Source: Haliclona indistincta (taxonomy: Eukaryota > Porifera > Demospongiae > Haplosclerida > Chalinidae). Taken from it: a stretch of DNA of 64,000 nucleotides. The stretch covers positions 11,288,578 to 11,352,577 of the forward strand of contig OZ024786.1 of assembly GCA_964017065.1 (NCBI GenBank), written 5' to 3'. The notes under the pieces are model-generated. The model did no database searches. It was not told the DNA's origin and saw only the letters and a list, made by a program, of their open reading frames with translations. This document shows positions 23,543 to 35,930 of this stretch, piece by piece. Positions within the stretch are counted from its first letter, which is position 1. The number at the start of each line of letters is the position of its first letter. Both the position numbers and the translations under genes were made by a program.

Positions 23543-26500
23543 ATGGAGCTGCACTTCACTTGTTTGTGCTTTTCTCTGGTCACTCTGTTAGCAGTAAAAA
23601 CTGCACACGTGCATTCTGCTCAATCTAGTAAGTTACTTGAATAGCTAGCTATGTGCCGGTATATGGATTTGCAAAATTCCTACTCTAGCAACTATTTCTG
23701 GACATGATTTCTACTTTGGAATACCACAAACTGTTCTTCAACCACCCCAAATTGTTTTAGTCATTAGCAGTCCTCAAGGCATTGACACAAACTACACTGT
23801 TGAAACTTCAGAAGATATAATTTCTAGTGGAGTAGTGAACGACACGGTGTCAGTCACTTTGAACAGCAACGTTCAAGTGAGCACAAGTCAATATTCTGAT
23901 CGTAACAAGGGAATTCGAGTTAGCACAGATGAAGAACATCCTGTATCGATCTTCATTGCGATAAAAATTTCCGCACTTGTGCAAGTTTCATTTGATTCTT
24001 ACAAAATCCACCAAAATGCTGATGTTAAAAATTTAGCTAGCTATGAATACTTTGCTTTGTCCACGGATTACAATGGAGAAACTTTTATTAATCGTAAAAG
24101 TGAAGTCCTCCTCACAGCAAACCATGACAATACAATTGTCAGTATCACTCCAACACAGGGAGTCCTCTTGCCACAAGACGCTCAGAACCCTTCTTCTAGT
24201 TTGATTGTTATCGCTCCTGGTACTACACACAACGTTACTCTCAACCGGTTTCAGACACTTCTTGTTTATAACTCCACGTTTGATATCACTGGCACCAGAA
24301 TTGTATCTGACAAACCACTCACTGTGCTCACAGGTCATCAGTGTGCTCAGTTTCCTACAACAACTCAATTCTGCGAACCTGTACATGTTCAACTTCCTCC
24401 GTCCTTTGCTTGGGGGCAGAATTTTTTACTTGTTCCTTTCGCCGGCAGAAGCAGTGAACAGCGTTATAAGATAGTAACATCTCAAGATGATACAACAATT
24501 GTTTACAAATGTGGAACATTAACTGCAGTAGGAAAGGTTCTTGAGACTGCTGGACAGGGTGAATATTTAATTCTCTCTGCTGGATCATATTGTTCCTTGG
24601 TAACAACAAATCCAGTCTTTGTTGTTCAATTAGGAGCAGGTTTCTATACTGATTCTTCTGGAGATCCTGTAATGGCTGTTGTTTCACCTACGACAAGCTA
24701 TGTAAATTCAACAACTGTTTTGTCTTCTCCTGCTGACCTGTTTTCAACCAGCTTCTTATCAATCACGGTATTACCAGAAAACTTCAATAATCAAAGCATT
24801 CTCCTTGATGATAACATGACTGATTGTGACTGGACTGAAATTTATAACACATCTGGTATTGCTGGCTATGCATGCAACGTAAACACAACAGGTGGTCCAA
24901 TGGAAAGTCTCACAGTTTCACATGATGAAGGAGGATTGTTGTCGGTCACTGCTTATGGCTGGAACACAATGCCAGCGTGGGGGTTTGCATACCTTGCTGG
25001 TATGAGTCTGGATGATGCAGAAGGTGACTGAATATGCATAAGTTTATTTGTGTCGTATTACTTTATGATCTTTTAGACATAGATTTGGAAATTACTACTG
25101 TTGAACAACTGACTTATTTGAATCTTAGCAGTATTGAAATTACTACTGTTGAACAACTGACTTATTTGAATCTTAGCAGTATTGATGGTGTTGCGGAACT
25201 TCCGAGAAAACTTGAGGTTTCATCTCCACCAATATATTTTCCTGACTTCTTTATTTTTGGTAACCAAGTTGTGAGATCTGTCTATGTAAGTTTCTGAACA
25301 TGCAACATTTGGTATTAGGCACGTACAAACACTTGTTTGAAAAATAAAATGAACTCATACCTATATTTACTTTCTATTACTTACTTGAAGTTAAATGCAA
25401 TGCCAGGAAATGTCATTAATTTTATAATAATATTATACAGCAATATTGATGAAATGCAAGCAGCAATATGAATTTCTTTTGCAGGTCATTTTTAAAAGAA
25501 ATTAAAAAGATTTCTATCGAAATCAAAAGGATGTAGTGATGAAGAAATCTACCACTGGTTCACAATGTAAACCAACAAGGAACAAACATAGAATGGTAAC
25601 ACGATTGACTTGCTAACAGACCATAGATCCCTACATCAGTGGCTGCTGTGGCCAGACTATGGCTAGTTAAGTTATTTACTGTTGACTGACACTTTGAATA
25701 GAATTCAGCTTGTGACAAAATATTGATCTTATGTACAGCCACTGATGTAGGGATCTATGGTCTGTTAGCAAGTCAATCGTGTTACCATTCTATGTTTGTT
25801 CCTTGTTGGTTTACATTGTGAACCAGTGGTAGATTTCTTCATCACTACATCCTTTTGATTTCGATAGAAATCTTTTTAATTTCTTGTTTGTGTCCTTTTT
25901 TCTTTTTAGTGAAGTGCAGTTCAATATCATGCATGTACGGAGAAGTCTTTGTTTCCACCATTAGTTTAGTATTCCTGTTGTTGATGGCTTTTCTTAAACT
26001 TGTAGCTAAAATTGTTAAGCTGTACGTATCAGGTCTGCCTTGTCACCTACGCATGCATGCAGTTAGGGATGCGGCTAATATGCGGGCACTGCTTCCGGCA
26101 TAATAGGTAAATTTTTTCCGAGCATTATTCGAAGCATAATCGGTAAAAAATGTAATATAATTGGTAGGTGTGGTCGTTACACCCACCATATTTGAATGCG
26201 CGTTCGAGTTCAACAGCAACACAAGAACAAGCAAGCACAGCTTGCATTCGAAAATGCGTTGTCATCTTGTCAACAGTAAGCTAGCAGCTGTGAGCTGCCT
26301 TAGCCTGCCTATCAATCGTTCAATCGTTTGTTTCAATGATCACGTGAGGCTTAAATAAGTAGCATAATTGTGAGCATAATCGGTGAAAATTTTGAGCAGT
26401 GCGGCATAGAATAATGGGTAAATTTTTGAGCATACAGCGGTTTTCAGGCTTCTTGCATTAGAAAAACCGTAGACCGTGGAGCCGCACGTGCGTGATCATG

Positions 26501-29500
26501 TGTTGGCCGCATTGCAGGGGTGTGGTCAGGCAAAGAAATGGCAAGTAACCGTCGAACGAGCTGTGAACCAAGTCGCTGTAGTGCTTATTCGGAGGACTTT
26601 CGCTGGCGAATGGTGTATCAGTATGAAGCACTGGACCTAAGCACTAGCCTTCGTCCTCCATCGTGCTAGTAGCGATCGTTCAGTGACTACACGTGCTAGT
26701 GTTGTTTTCGTGTGGGCGTGTCGTCATTCGCGCGCCGCGCAAATTGCGCAATGACAGTGTGACGCTCCACGGTTTACGCTTTACGCTCTACGCTTTTTTG
26801 TTGCAAGAAGCCTGAAAACCGCTGTAATAGCCTCATCCCTACATGCAGTGCATACGAGCCCCGCCCACACTTGTTTGTAGACCTATACGGCGGTTATAAT
26901 TATCTGGCAAGTGCAGAATGGCGATCCTACACGAGCTTACCGTTCTTCGAAGACTCCAGACAAATGCCGGGTGTGTGTTCTCCGTGATAGTGATCCACAC
27001 GGCGCAGCGATACTTTAGCTGCTTGGTCACGTGCGCTACCCATTGCTTGGTCACGTGCGTATTGCGCAATCACAATAATGGCGTCTAACACTAAGCTGAC
27101 AATGGATCACGATCGGAACTTAGATCACCGTTACGCTAAAAACAAAGCTCAAAAGGCACATGCCAGGAGAATTTCACGACTGTTCGTGGATGTTTTGGTC
27201 TCGGCACTGCTCGCGTAAAGGCGCTAGGCGAGTTGAAGAAAGAAAGAAGAAAGAAGAAAGAAGAAGAAAGAAGAAAACGAAGATGACGAAACTCGATTTT
27301 CACCGTTTCCAGGTTCGTCACTTTAGTAACAATTTCGAGCAATCTCCTTGCTACTGTAAGATGGGGCAACGCCAGAGAGCAGATCTAAGTGTCTTTGGAC
27401 GTATAAAATTCATCGCCAGGCGAAATATCAGCGTTTGAACGCTAATACATTGTATGTAGCCGCCATCTTGTTTTCTCGTTCATCCCTACATAGGGAGACA
27501 CTACCGTGTCTCCCTAATATTCATGATGTGCCTACATGTAATTAAAATATTTTGTCAAATGAAGCTAGAAATTTATAAAATAATGTACTGGTGTACTAAA
27601 GTTTATATCATCCCTGGATTAAATTTTGCTGTAGGTGAATGAAAATGGAGTTCTCTCATTTGATAAACCATTCAGATTTTCTCATCCAAGTCGATTCCCA
27701 CCTAAATACATCTATGCGAGACGTCGAGATATTGTTGCTCCTTTCTGGAGTGACAATGACATCCGCAAGGATGGAGTTGTGAGATACGTATATGTCGAAA
27801 AAGGCTCTTCAGCTAAAGGAGATCATTTGCTTGGTCTAGTAGCTGATCACATTAACAAAACAGTCATTACCGAGAATGACAGGCAGTTTTATCCAAATTG
27901 GATGGTTGTTGCACAGTGGGAGAAAGTCCATCCATACCCACATGGAGCCGCAAATCACGAAGGAATCTCTGAAGAATATCTCAGCAAGGTTATTTAAAAG
28001 ATAATTATGAACAGTCACTCACAAAATATATTTTGCTTTGTACTAAAAATGCTCGTCAGTCTGATACAGATTTTTATTCATATTTTGCAGACCAACACAT
28101 ATCAGGCAATTATTATTACCGACCGAGTGGATACTTACATTCTCTTCACATATACATGTGGTGATCTCCAATGGAGTGGACGTGATTCTGAGTATTCAGT
28201 TGTGGGATACAACTCGCGGGGTGATTTTTTCAGTAACAACATTGCAAATGGCTATGAAAACATCGCAGATTCTGTCTCATGCTCAGTCCAAGTAGTCAAT
28301 AGTAAACAAAGAAGAAGCACACATGTGATAATTCATGTTGAGAAGTTGGAAGTAGATGGTGAATTGGCAAAGCAATTGCGAAAATGCAATGAATACATAT
28401 TAACTGATAGAACCACTTACCCAGGCTTAAACCTTATCATTAAAAATTTGCCACAATGCCCATTAAGCAATAACCAAGTTCGAAAGGACTTGCTGTTTCA
28501 ATACGATACAATGAAAACAGGAAGCACCTGTTACCGATCGAAAGTTACCTACACTACTCAATCTAGCTTGCTAGGTGGCGTATTTGTGCAGCAATGTTGT
28601 TATAACAGGTAAGTTTCAACAGTGCATGCACCATCCTTATTATTATCTATATCATTCACATGCAGGGGACTTCTAACTTCTGGTGTAAATGCTGGATCAT
28701 TGCTCAACATTGGTTCTGGTTCGTATGATCTTCTGATGCATGAAAGCTGTTGCATTCACAATACTAATTGTGATGGGTATCGAGAAAGAAGACCTACTAA
28801 CAATGGCTCTGGTTATGAGCCACCTCCTCTAGGTAAAGCTGTAACACTAAAACAACACAGGTAGTATGACCACTGCTGCTAGGTAGGGATTATCATGATT
28901 TAAGATAGCAGTTGCAATGAGCAGAAAACAAACTCTCCTGTATCTTAGCTATATCGAATTTCTAACCGGCTTTAACATTATTTTTATATCATAGCAACAA
29001 TAATTTGCTTTTATCACAGTGATTATTTCAGCAATTAGACACTTTAAATTTATTAGATCTTTTGATTTAGGTTGGGGGTGGGGAGACCCTCATTATGGTC
29101 CGTTTGATGATATCGATAAGTCTCAGTCCAACACCTTTCGATCTCCTGGACTAAACTACTACAATATTCTGAAAATCGTCAAATCTGGTTCTGTGGTGTT
29201 CACAATGCAAGCACTGATCAGTGGGTTATTGATTAAATCAATGGCAATTGGTTTGCAAGGGATAGAATCATATCAGGTAGTCATTAATATTCAGCAATGT
29301 TACTAGTGTATGTATTCTTTTGTCCGTTACAGTATATTCATGAGAACACTTTCAAGCTTTTGGATACTACAAATGTTAATTCAGTAAATGATATTACATC
29401 ACAAATTTCGGATACGTACAAAGGACATCGATTTGAAATCAGGCGAATTTCCAATAGAGAAATTGAATTCATTGATTTTGAACTTCACATAGTAGTCACA

Positions 29501-32500
29501 ATGCAATGGAACAGCGGTAGTAATGGCCATATAAACTTTCACATTCAACTGACAGGAAGTATTTGTCAAAACTCTGACTTTGAAATAATCGGCCATCTTG
29601 GAGATTGCAATGGAATAGAAGACAGTATGGATCATGACTTAAACCCTACAGACGGTATGAACCATAGACACCTTTGGGAAAATGAAAAGCATAAGTTGTT
29701 GCCTTTAACCCTTTAACCCCTATTGTCGCCTTTTGGCGACATACATACTTCAGACACTATAACTTTATGAAAAAGTGGTAAAATATCCCAAAATTGAGCC
29801 AAATTGAAGAATACAAATAACCACCAAAAATTGACCGGTTTTCGACGCGCCCCCTGCGCTAAACGTATTGGCTTCGGCATTTCTATGGCTTCAGTGCAAA
29901 TTTCACAACATTTTAAGAAAAACAAAATGGCTGCCAAGAAAATTCGGACATTTTATGGCTTCAGGGTGCTCGGAAACACATTTTCGTGCATTCTCTATGA
30001 TCTGGACTACATTTTGCACTCACCAGAACCACTGCTAGTTGTGTGTACTTTTCAGTATCCAGCCCCAAAGCACTGACTTTGAGCAAAATTTGACGAGGTC
30101 GTTGCACTTTATCGGCTTCACTTTCGAAGTGGGAGGGGCATATCGACTGACTTGAGTGTGGGCAATTGCGGCTACTCACTGGCGTAAAAGGACGCAAATT
30201 TGAGACCAGTAGCACAAAAGACACACGAGATATTCACAAGAGAAGTGGTCAGCATTTACGAGGTTAAAATTTCAGCAAGATAATTTAGTAATTAAAGGGT
30301 TAAAATAAATAAACTTATAATATCAAAGGCCTTAACAAAATAATTAGCTTTGAACATAAATTATTAATTATAAAAGACACTCAGCTTTAAAAAAGCTATT
30401 ATGAAGAGGTATCATCAAATTTATAATGCAAGAGTTTAGCATAGAATGTAAATGAACCTAGAAAAACAGTAATAAACAAAAATAATTGTAAAAATAATTA
30501 TGATGATTTGTGTGCTATAGTTTATAGATTTGGATCTGATACAAAACTTTTGCTTGCAGGGATTATTGATGTCACAACTGATGGAATTTTCAAGTTAGGA
30601 TCAGCTCGTAAGAAACGTCAAATTCCAGGAAATGTGACCAACTGCACATCAAGTGATGAAGCTTGCGAAAGTTATCCACCGAAGTTTGAAGATCTGACCT
30701 TTACTGATGCTCAGAGGCTGTTTTGTAACAATATTAAAACATGCCTCTATGATCTTGTTGTCACCAAAAGTGAAGAGTTCGCTAACGTTACTAAAAATTT
30801 TGACACAGAAAAAACGCTTACCACCGAAATACTGAGTAAGTTTGACTCAATTTTTATAGGCTGGGCAAATTTTTATGTGATTCTCACAATTTTACAATAG
30901 ACAACAAGCCACCGATGTTCAATGCTAGCAACACATTCCATGTCACTGTGGGAGTTGAAAATGTCTACTCATTTGAAGTCAAAGATGTTGACAGCAACTA
31001 CACAGTTAGTGTTGAAGGAGTTTCTGAAGGAGGTCAACTAGTAGACAATGGAGCTGGATCTTACACGTTCCGTTGGATGGTAACAGTTGCTCCTACCAGC
31101 AGTGTAATATTTCGAGCTGTAGACAGTATTGGAGCAAATGCTGTGCTGATTCCCGTACTACACGTGTGCGCTTGTTTCAATGGAGGAGAATGCTCATCAG
31201 ATGGAAGTATCGACAGCGGAAACTTGATTATAAACATGGCGTGCATCTGTATTGAAGGTGAAATAATTGTTATTCATACATGTGTGCATGGCCGCTTTAA
31301 CAACATGCAGCATTCGATGGAGAATCATGCTTAGAGGACAGAAATGGATGCTCAGAAATTCAATGTTTTGAAGGAATTCAGTGTCTTGACATACCAGCTC
31401 CTGGTGTAGGAGCAGTGTGCGGACCTTGTCCTACTGGATACACTGGAGATGGTGTCAAATGCTTAGGTACGTGTGGGTGCCATAATGCTAATATAATTCA
31501 TTATTTCTCATGCATACACGCAGATATTGATGAATGTATAGACACTTCATTGTGTGATCAAGTGTGTGAAAATACTGTTGGTAGTTACACGTGTGGCTGC
31601 TATGAAGGATATGTTATGACAGAAAATCAATGCCAAGGTACATACATGCACACGTACGTACCTACGTATTAAGTCCATTAAAATGGGTTTGATTTTTCAG
31701 ATGTCAATGAATGCAATGGGGTTCATGATTGCCAACAAGAATGCAGTAACACTATTGGGTCTTACGCTTGTTCATGCCAGATTGGATTTGATCTAAATTC
31801 AGACAACCAAACCTGTACACGTATGTACAAAGAATGTATAATGTTTATGGTTTTCATAATAATGTACATGCCTGCAGCACAGCAAGAATGTAACAGTACA
31901 AACTCTTGCTCCCATATTTGTGCAATCATTGGAGGAGTTGAAGAATGCTTCTGCCCGGTTGGATTGGAACTTGATCCTCAGAATATGGACACTTGTGTTG
32001 GTAAATCTTGTGCAATGCATAATTTGGGGAGGCCACAATAGGCTAAAAATGTCAATAAGTTAAATCGCACATTTTTAATTTACGTGGTAGTGTTATTACT
32101 TTTCTAGAGAAATTTTTGTTTTCCTGTGTAGATATTAATGAATGTGATCGTTATAGTCCATGTGATCAAGTGTGCATCAACAATGAGGGATCATTCATGT
32201 GTTCTTGTCAAAGTGGCTATGAACTGGATGAAGACATGCAAAATTGCATTGGTATTGTAATAGGCTATTATAGTATAATCATGCATGCATTGTGTCATGT
32301 GTTGTGGTATAATAATGATTATGTACATGTACATAGGCCCAAAAAGTGATGGCTATAATTATAATTAATTTTATACTTCTTTTTCTGAAGACATTGATGA
32401 ATGCAGATTTGCAGCTCTGAGTGGCACTCAGCTGTGCTTCAACAACACAGAATGCATAAATATGCCAGGATCATACAATTGCTCGTGTGTATCTGGCTAC

Positions 32501-33850
32501 AGACTAGTGAATGAAGAGTGTGAACGTGAGTTGTAAATTGAAGTCAACTGAAATTACTGATTTGGATGCAGGTTATGCTGATGTTCAGCCCATTCAGTTT
32601 CAAATTATACCCAATAATGCAGTAGACCCACATTCTTTTACAGTATCTACATTTACTAGAAATGAAGTATGTTTCCTAATAATGCATACTGATACGCATT
32701 ATTATTTCAATTTAGTTGACACCTGAAATATTTCAAGACTTTCGTACAGCAACAGCCAAAGCAATCAACAGGTTCTGTGAGTTGAGTGAATGTAGTTTAT
32801 TATCGCACGGTCAAGAAACAAGGTATCCAATACTTAAAAAAATAATGTTATCAATAGTCTTTTGCAGATTGACAGGCTTAATCATACAAACACAGCATAT
32901 TGCAATTCCTACGTCCTTGATCACGGTCAATAGTGATGAAAATCCTGTACTGAAGTTCTATGTACAGTTAAACAGCACAACATATGTGACCCTATCTACT
33001 GTGGCTATGGCTGTGCAGGTCAATACTATCATTATATTTTTGTTTGTCTTACATGTATATCATCACTGTATCTAATAGAGAGCTGAAGATATTTATAGAG
33101 ATGCTGGTTTCTTTCCACAAGGTTTAAAACGTTGCGCTTTTTAAACCTGCCTATAGCTAATTATAATTTTTATCTAGATTTATGTGTTATGCACATGCCA
33201 TGTCAAAATGGAGCAACATGCACCAATTCTGATGGTGACTATACTTGTGCATGTGCTGCTGGCTATACTGGAAGAAACTGCTCTATGGATATTGATGACT
33301 GCACTAGCAATCCCTGTCAAAATGGTGGAATTTGTACGGTACGAGTAAAAATAAAATAATTATGCATGTAGAGAATGAAATTTTGCAGGATGGATCCAAT
33401 ACATACAAATGCATTTGTCCATCAAATGCATGGGGTGGCAATTGTGAATTATCTCTACCAGTAATCATTAGTAAGCAAATGCACACCAATAATATGGCAC
33501 TATAATAAGTAAAATGTTATTATCTTTGACACTAACTGTGCAGCAATCGCGGTTACAGCTGCCATTCTAGTTATTGTATTTGTTGTGATACTCCTTTCGT
33601 TGTGTTGTTGCATAAAACAAGAAAAGAAAAGTCGAATGTGAGCAGATCACTCATTATTAACTAATAATTAATTTTTATTATCTCTCAATGCATAATTATT
33701 CTACTGCATAGATCGCCATTACTTCTAAAAGATGATGTTACCCAATTAGAAGTCCTTCGAATGAACTCAGAGGATACAGAATGTGTAGAAGAGAATAAGA
33801 AAAATACGTCCCAGGAAAATAAGTCTGAAGACGAGTCAACGGATTGCTGA
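23543..33850 (+). CDS. MUC4-like membrane protein: IgGFc-binding, NIDO, AMOP, VWD, EGF, SEA-like, TM
   Basis: Twenty-four exons with agreeing phases: 23543-23627, 23689-25023, 25077-25285, 27635-27988, 28091-28608, 28676-28832, 29071-29276, 29333-29654, 30521-30835, 30901-31257, 31311-31466, 31524-31637, 31701-31820, 31877-32000, 32132-32251, 32391-32525, 32572-32666, 32716-32822, 32868-33018, 33079-33121, 33178-33338, 33389-33470, 33544-33637, 33712-33850. Exon 1 is a signal peptide (FTCLCFSLVTLLAV). Exon 2 is an IgGFc-binding N-terminal domain; exons 4-5 NIDO (APFWSDNDIR, GDLQWSG); 5-6 AMOP (QQCCYNR); 7-9 VWD (GWGDPHYGPFDD); 11-16 EGF, many calcium-binding (DIDEC, DVNEC); 17-20 SEA-like, ending AEDIYRDAGFFPQ; 21-22 two EGFs; 23 a TM helix; 24 an acidic tail. 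NIDO-AMOP-VWD-EGF-TM is the MUC4 order. An extracellular adhesion or recognition role is inferred. Introns 3 and 8 hold transposons. Confidence 0.85.
25088..25183 (+). repeat. in-frame 48-bp tandem duplication inside exon 3
   Basis: Two apparently identical 48-bp units (25088-25135 and 25136-25183) encode EITTVEQLTYLNLSSI twice. Identity of the two copies points to a very recent duplication or an assembly artefact. Confidence 0.9.
26064..26841. mobile_element. hAT-like MITE with 8-bp target duplication
   Basis: CATGCAGT directly flanks both sides (26056-26063 and 26842-26849). The ends TAGGGATGCGGCTA and TAGCCTCATCCCTA are 14-bp inverted repeats with one mismatch. Comparison with element A copy 2 (CATGCATGCAGTGGATACG) shows the unoccupied site. 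About 388 bp remain after removing the nested 26435-26824 element. No transposase. Confidence 0.85.
26435..26824. mobile_element. Tc1/mariner-type MITE with TA target duplication
   Basis: The inverted ends CAGCGGTTTTCAGGCTTCTTG and its complement lie inside TA dinucleotides (26433-26434 and 26825-26826). A second inverted pair inside (CCGTGGAGC / GCTCCACGG) shortens the loop. It lies within the hAT-like element, so it is the youngest of the three layers. Non-coding. Confidence 0.8.
29705..30303. mobile_element. piggyBac-type MITE (TTAA site)
   Basis: TTAACCCTTTAA at the left is mirrored by TTAAAGGGTTAA at the right, giving a TTAA target duplication with CCCTTTAA inverted ends. It lies in intron 8 of the mucin-like gene (29655-30520). 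It holds a TTGGCGAC hairpin close to the left end and no transposase. Confidence 0.8.
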
Positions 33851-35001
33851 AGAATAATTAATGCTAACTGTAACAGTACTGTACATTGTGTAGATAAAAT
33901 AATTACAAAGCTGCTTTTGTATAATAATGTGAATAATTACACTTTCCACTTATGCCATTGTAATGAGTACAGTGGTCTTGCTACAGTTGTATTTCATTAT
34001 GCAACTCTTAGCTTAAGGAGTCACAACATTTGTAGCAAGACTGTCATGCTCAGCTACAGAATTCTAGTGTCTGTTGTCAGTAATAATAATCATTTTTGTG
34101 GTTTATGCTTATTATTCACTGTGCTCATGTACAGAATTCTAGTGTAGCTACTGCTACTCTTCACTGCAGTGTCTGTTGTCAATTAAACTGCTCTGCCGGA
34201 GCTACATGTACCTGAAATTCCACCCAAGGCAGCATAAGTACCATCGGTGCTGTTAAGTCTTATGTGTCCACCAAAGAAGACATGCATGATTTGTAATTCA
34301 CGAGAACTCCTGTAGTCACAATTATTATTATTATTTAATCGGTAATTTTGCCTCTTGCTGGCTAAACTCAGAGCTCTCTGCTTTGTTAGTCATTCTCTGA
34401 TCAACACCCAACTGTCTATTGGCGTGGTTTGTACACACAAACACAGCAGAACATGATTATCATTCTAGGACAATAAACAATCAATTAAATTTTTACAAGG
34501 ATGTCACTGTAATCGATTAATGAGATTCATTAATAGTTGAAGTGCTGTCCTTAAAACCTTGATCGCCTGTGTAGCAGTGAAGAAAATAATACATGGCTAC
34601 TGATTACTGTAGTCAGTCTTGGCAATGCACAATGAATAACAATAGTTTTATGAGCAATAGAGCATACTGTAAAATTAATAGGAATGTTTAAATATTTTTG
34701 TGGGTAGGTCCAACCACGAAAATTTAACACGCGAAATTTTGTTACACGAAAATTTCCCGATTTACGGTATTATCTTATTGCTCAGTAGACGACAGAGAAC
34801 AGTTTTAGCACATGTGATTGTGACATCAAATACTAATTGATCTATTAGCTAGTGAAAACATAAGAAAGTCAGTGTGCTCTGTTGAGCCCTAAAGGCAAAG
34901 TTCAGTAAATTGAATTTATTATTGTACACAATTATGCATGCATGTATACATAGTATCTTATACTATCAAGGCGTGTTGGTTGTTATACACTGAATGTTGG
35001 T
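33851..35001. other. intergenic, 3' flanks of two convergent genes
   Basis: A direct repeat CAGAATTCTAGTGT (near 34058 and 34131) sits in the likely 3' UTR of the mucin-like gene. Near 34715 a CGAAAATTT repeat resembles an old MITE end (ACGGTA). No gene is seen. Confidence 0.4.
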
Positions 35002-35930
35002 CTAACCATGGGTTTTCTGGAGGAAAGAGACTGCGTACGGAGGTTGAGAAACGAAAGGAGTGGCTGGTTTCTGAATGGATGTGGTGTGCGTTGCAATGAA
35101 GGAAGGAGGCTGTGGGTAGTTTGGATTCTGGTAGACATGTTTGTGTTTGTCCTCAGCTGCTTGACGAAATACTTTCAGCTATAGCAGTGAATTAGTTAGT
35201 GGATGAGTGTATGAGTAGGTTTGAGAGAGAGAAAGTAAGTGAGTGGGTGGGTGAGTGAGTGAGTAAGTGGGTGAGTGAGTGAGTGAGTGAGTGAGTGAGT
35301 GAGTGAGTGAGTGAGTGAGTAAGTAGGTGAGTGAGAGAGTGGGTGAGTGAGTGAGTGAGTGAGTGAGTGAGTATAGTTCACTATACTAGATTGAGATTGC
35401 ACTAGTATGTGCATCGTAAAATATGTAAATTTTTACTCAAATGAAAGGGAGTACAGCAATGAAGGCTGTTACCTTGATTTGATTGTCATTTTTGAGAAGG
35501 CGTTCATCGTAGTGACTGGCTACACCCCACCCAATCTCGCCAACATGAGCAGACTTAGGACGAGGGTGAGACTGACCCTTGCAATGGAAGAGTAAAGTGA
35601 GTAATCAAGGTAAAACTTGTGCACATCTATACTGAGCAGCAAATTTCACTGAGGCAAGTTATTTATACAGTTTGCTACTCACTGGAGCCGGTCTGCAGAG
35701 GTATTTCAAGTCACAGGTCGCTTCAGGAGACACCGTGCCGTGACCAATATACATCTGTTCCTTTACGGTGACTCTGTAGTCACTGAGACCATCGGGTCCT
35801 ATAAAAACAAATCAGTGTTTGACTGCCAAGAGCTCACAATGCCCTAGTTATTGTTACCGGTAAAGATAACTGTTCCTTTTGGCTTCCTTCCGTCAGTACT
35901 GTCGAGGCTACTGACCGTGCTGCTCATCAT
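35002..35930 (-). CDS. small conserved-looking protein of unknown function, four exons
   Basis: Exons 35858-35930, 35683-35798, 35473-35577 and 35002-35178 join with consistent phases, about 157 residues. The chain begins MMSSTVSSLDSTDGRKPKGT, continues with GPDGLSDYRVTVKEQMYIGH, has the aromatic motif VGEIGWGVASHYDERLLKND, then KVFRQAAEDKHKHVYQNPNY and a Pro-rich end. No signal peptide, TM segment or enzyme motif. The mix of short Gly-Trp and Tyr-Gln-Asn-Pro motifs resembles small microtubule-inner ciliary proteins, but I cannot name a family; that is a guess. The last intron holds a GAGT microsatellite (35233-35371). Confidence 0.65.
35233..35371. repeat. (GAGT)n microsatellite
   Basis: GTGA/GAGT repeats with a few GGGT and AAGT variants, inside intron 3 of the minus-strand gene. 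Confidence 0.95.

Larger units (their letters stand above)
25497..27517 (+). mobile_element. element A copy 3, containing two nested elements
   Basis: In intron 3 of the mucin-like gene. The hairpin end (about 25497-25885) has the TTTCTATCGAAATCAAAAGG arms; the short palindromic end is AGGGAGACACTACCGTGTCTCCCT (27493-27514, split by wording). Between them are the body and a hAT-like insert (26064-26841). Removing the insert restores a copy of about 1.24 kb that matches copies 1 and 2. Confidence 0.85.

Noticed and set aside
29711..30224. ORFs between exons 8 and 9 of the mucin-like gene as extra coding sequence
   Set aside because: They lie inside the TTAA-flanked MITE; the donor at 29655 and acceptor at 30520 join in phase without them.
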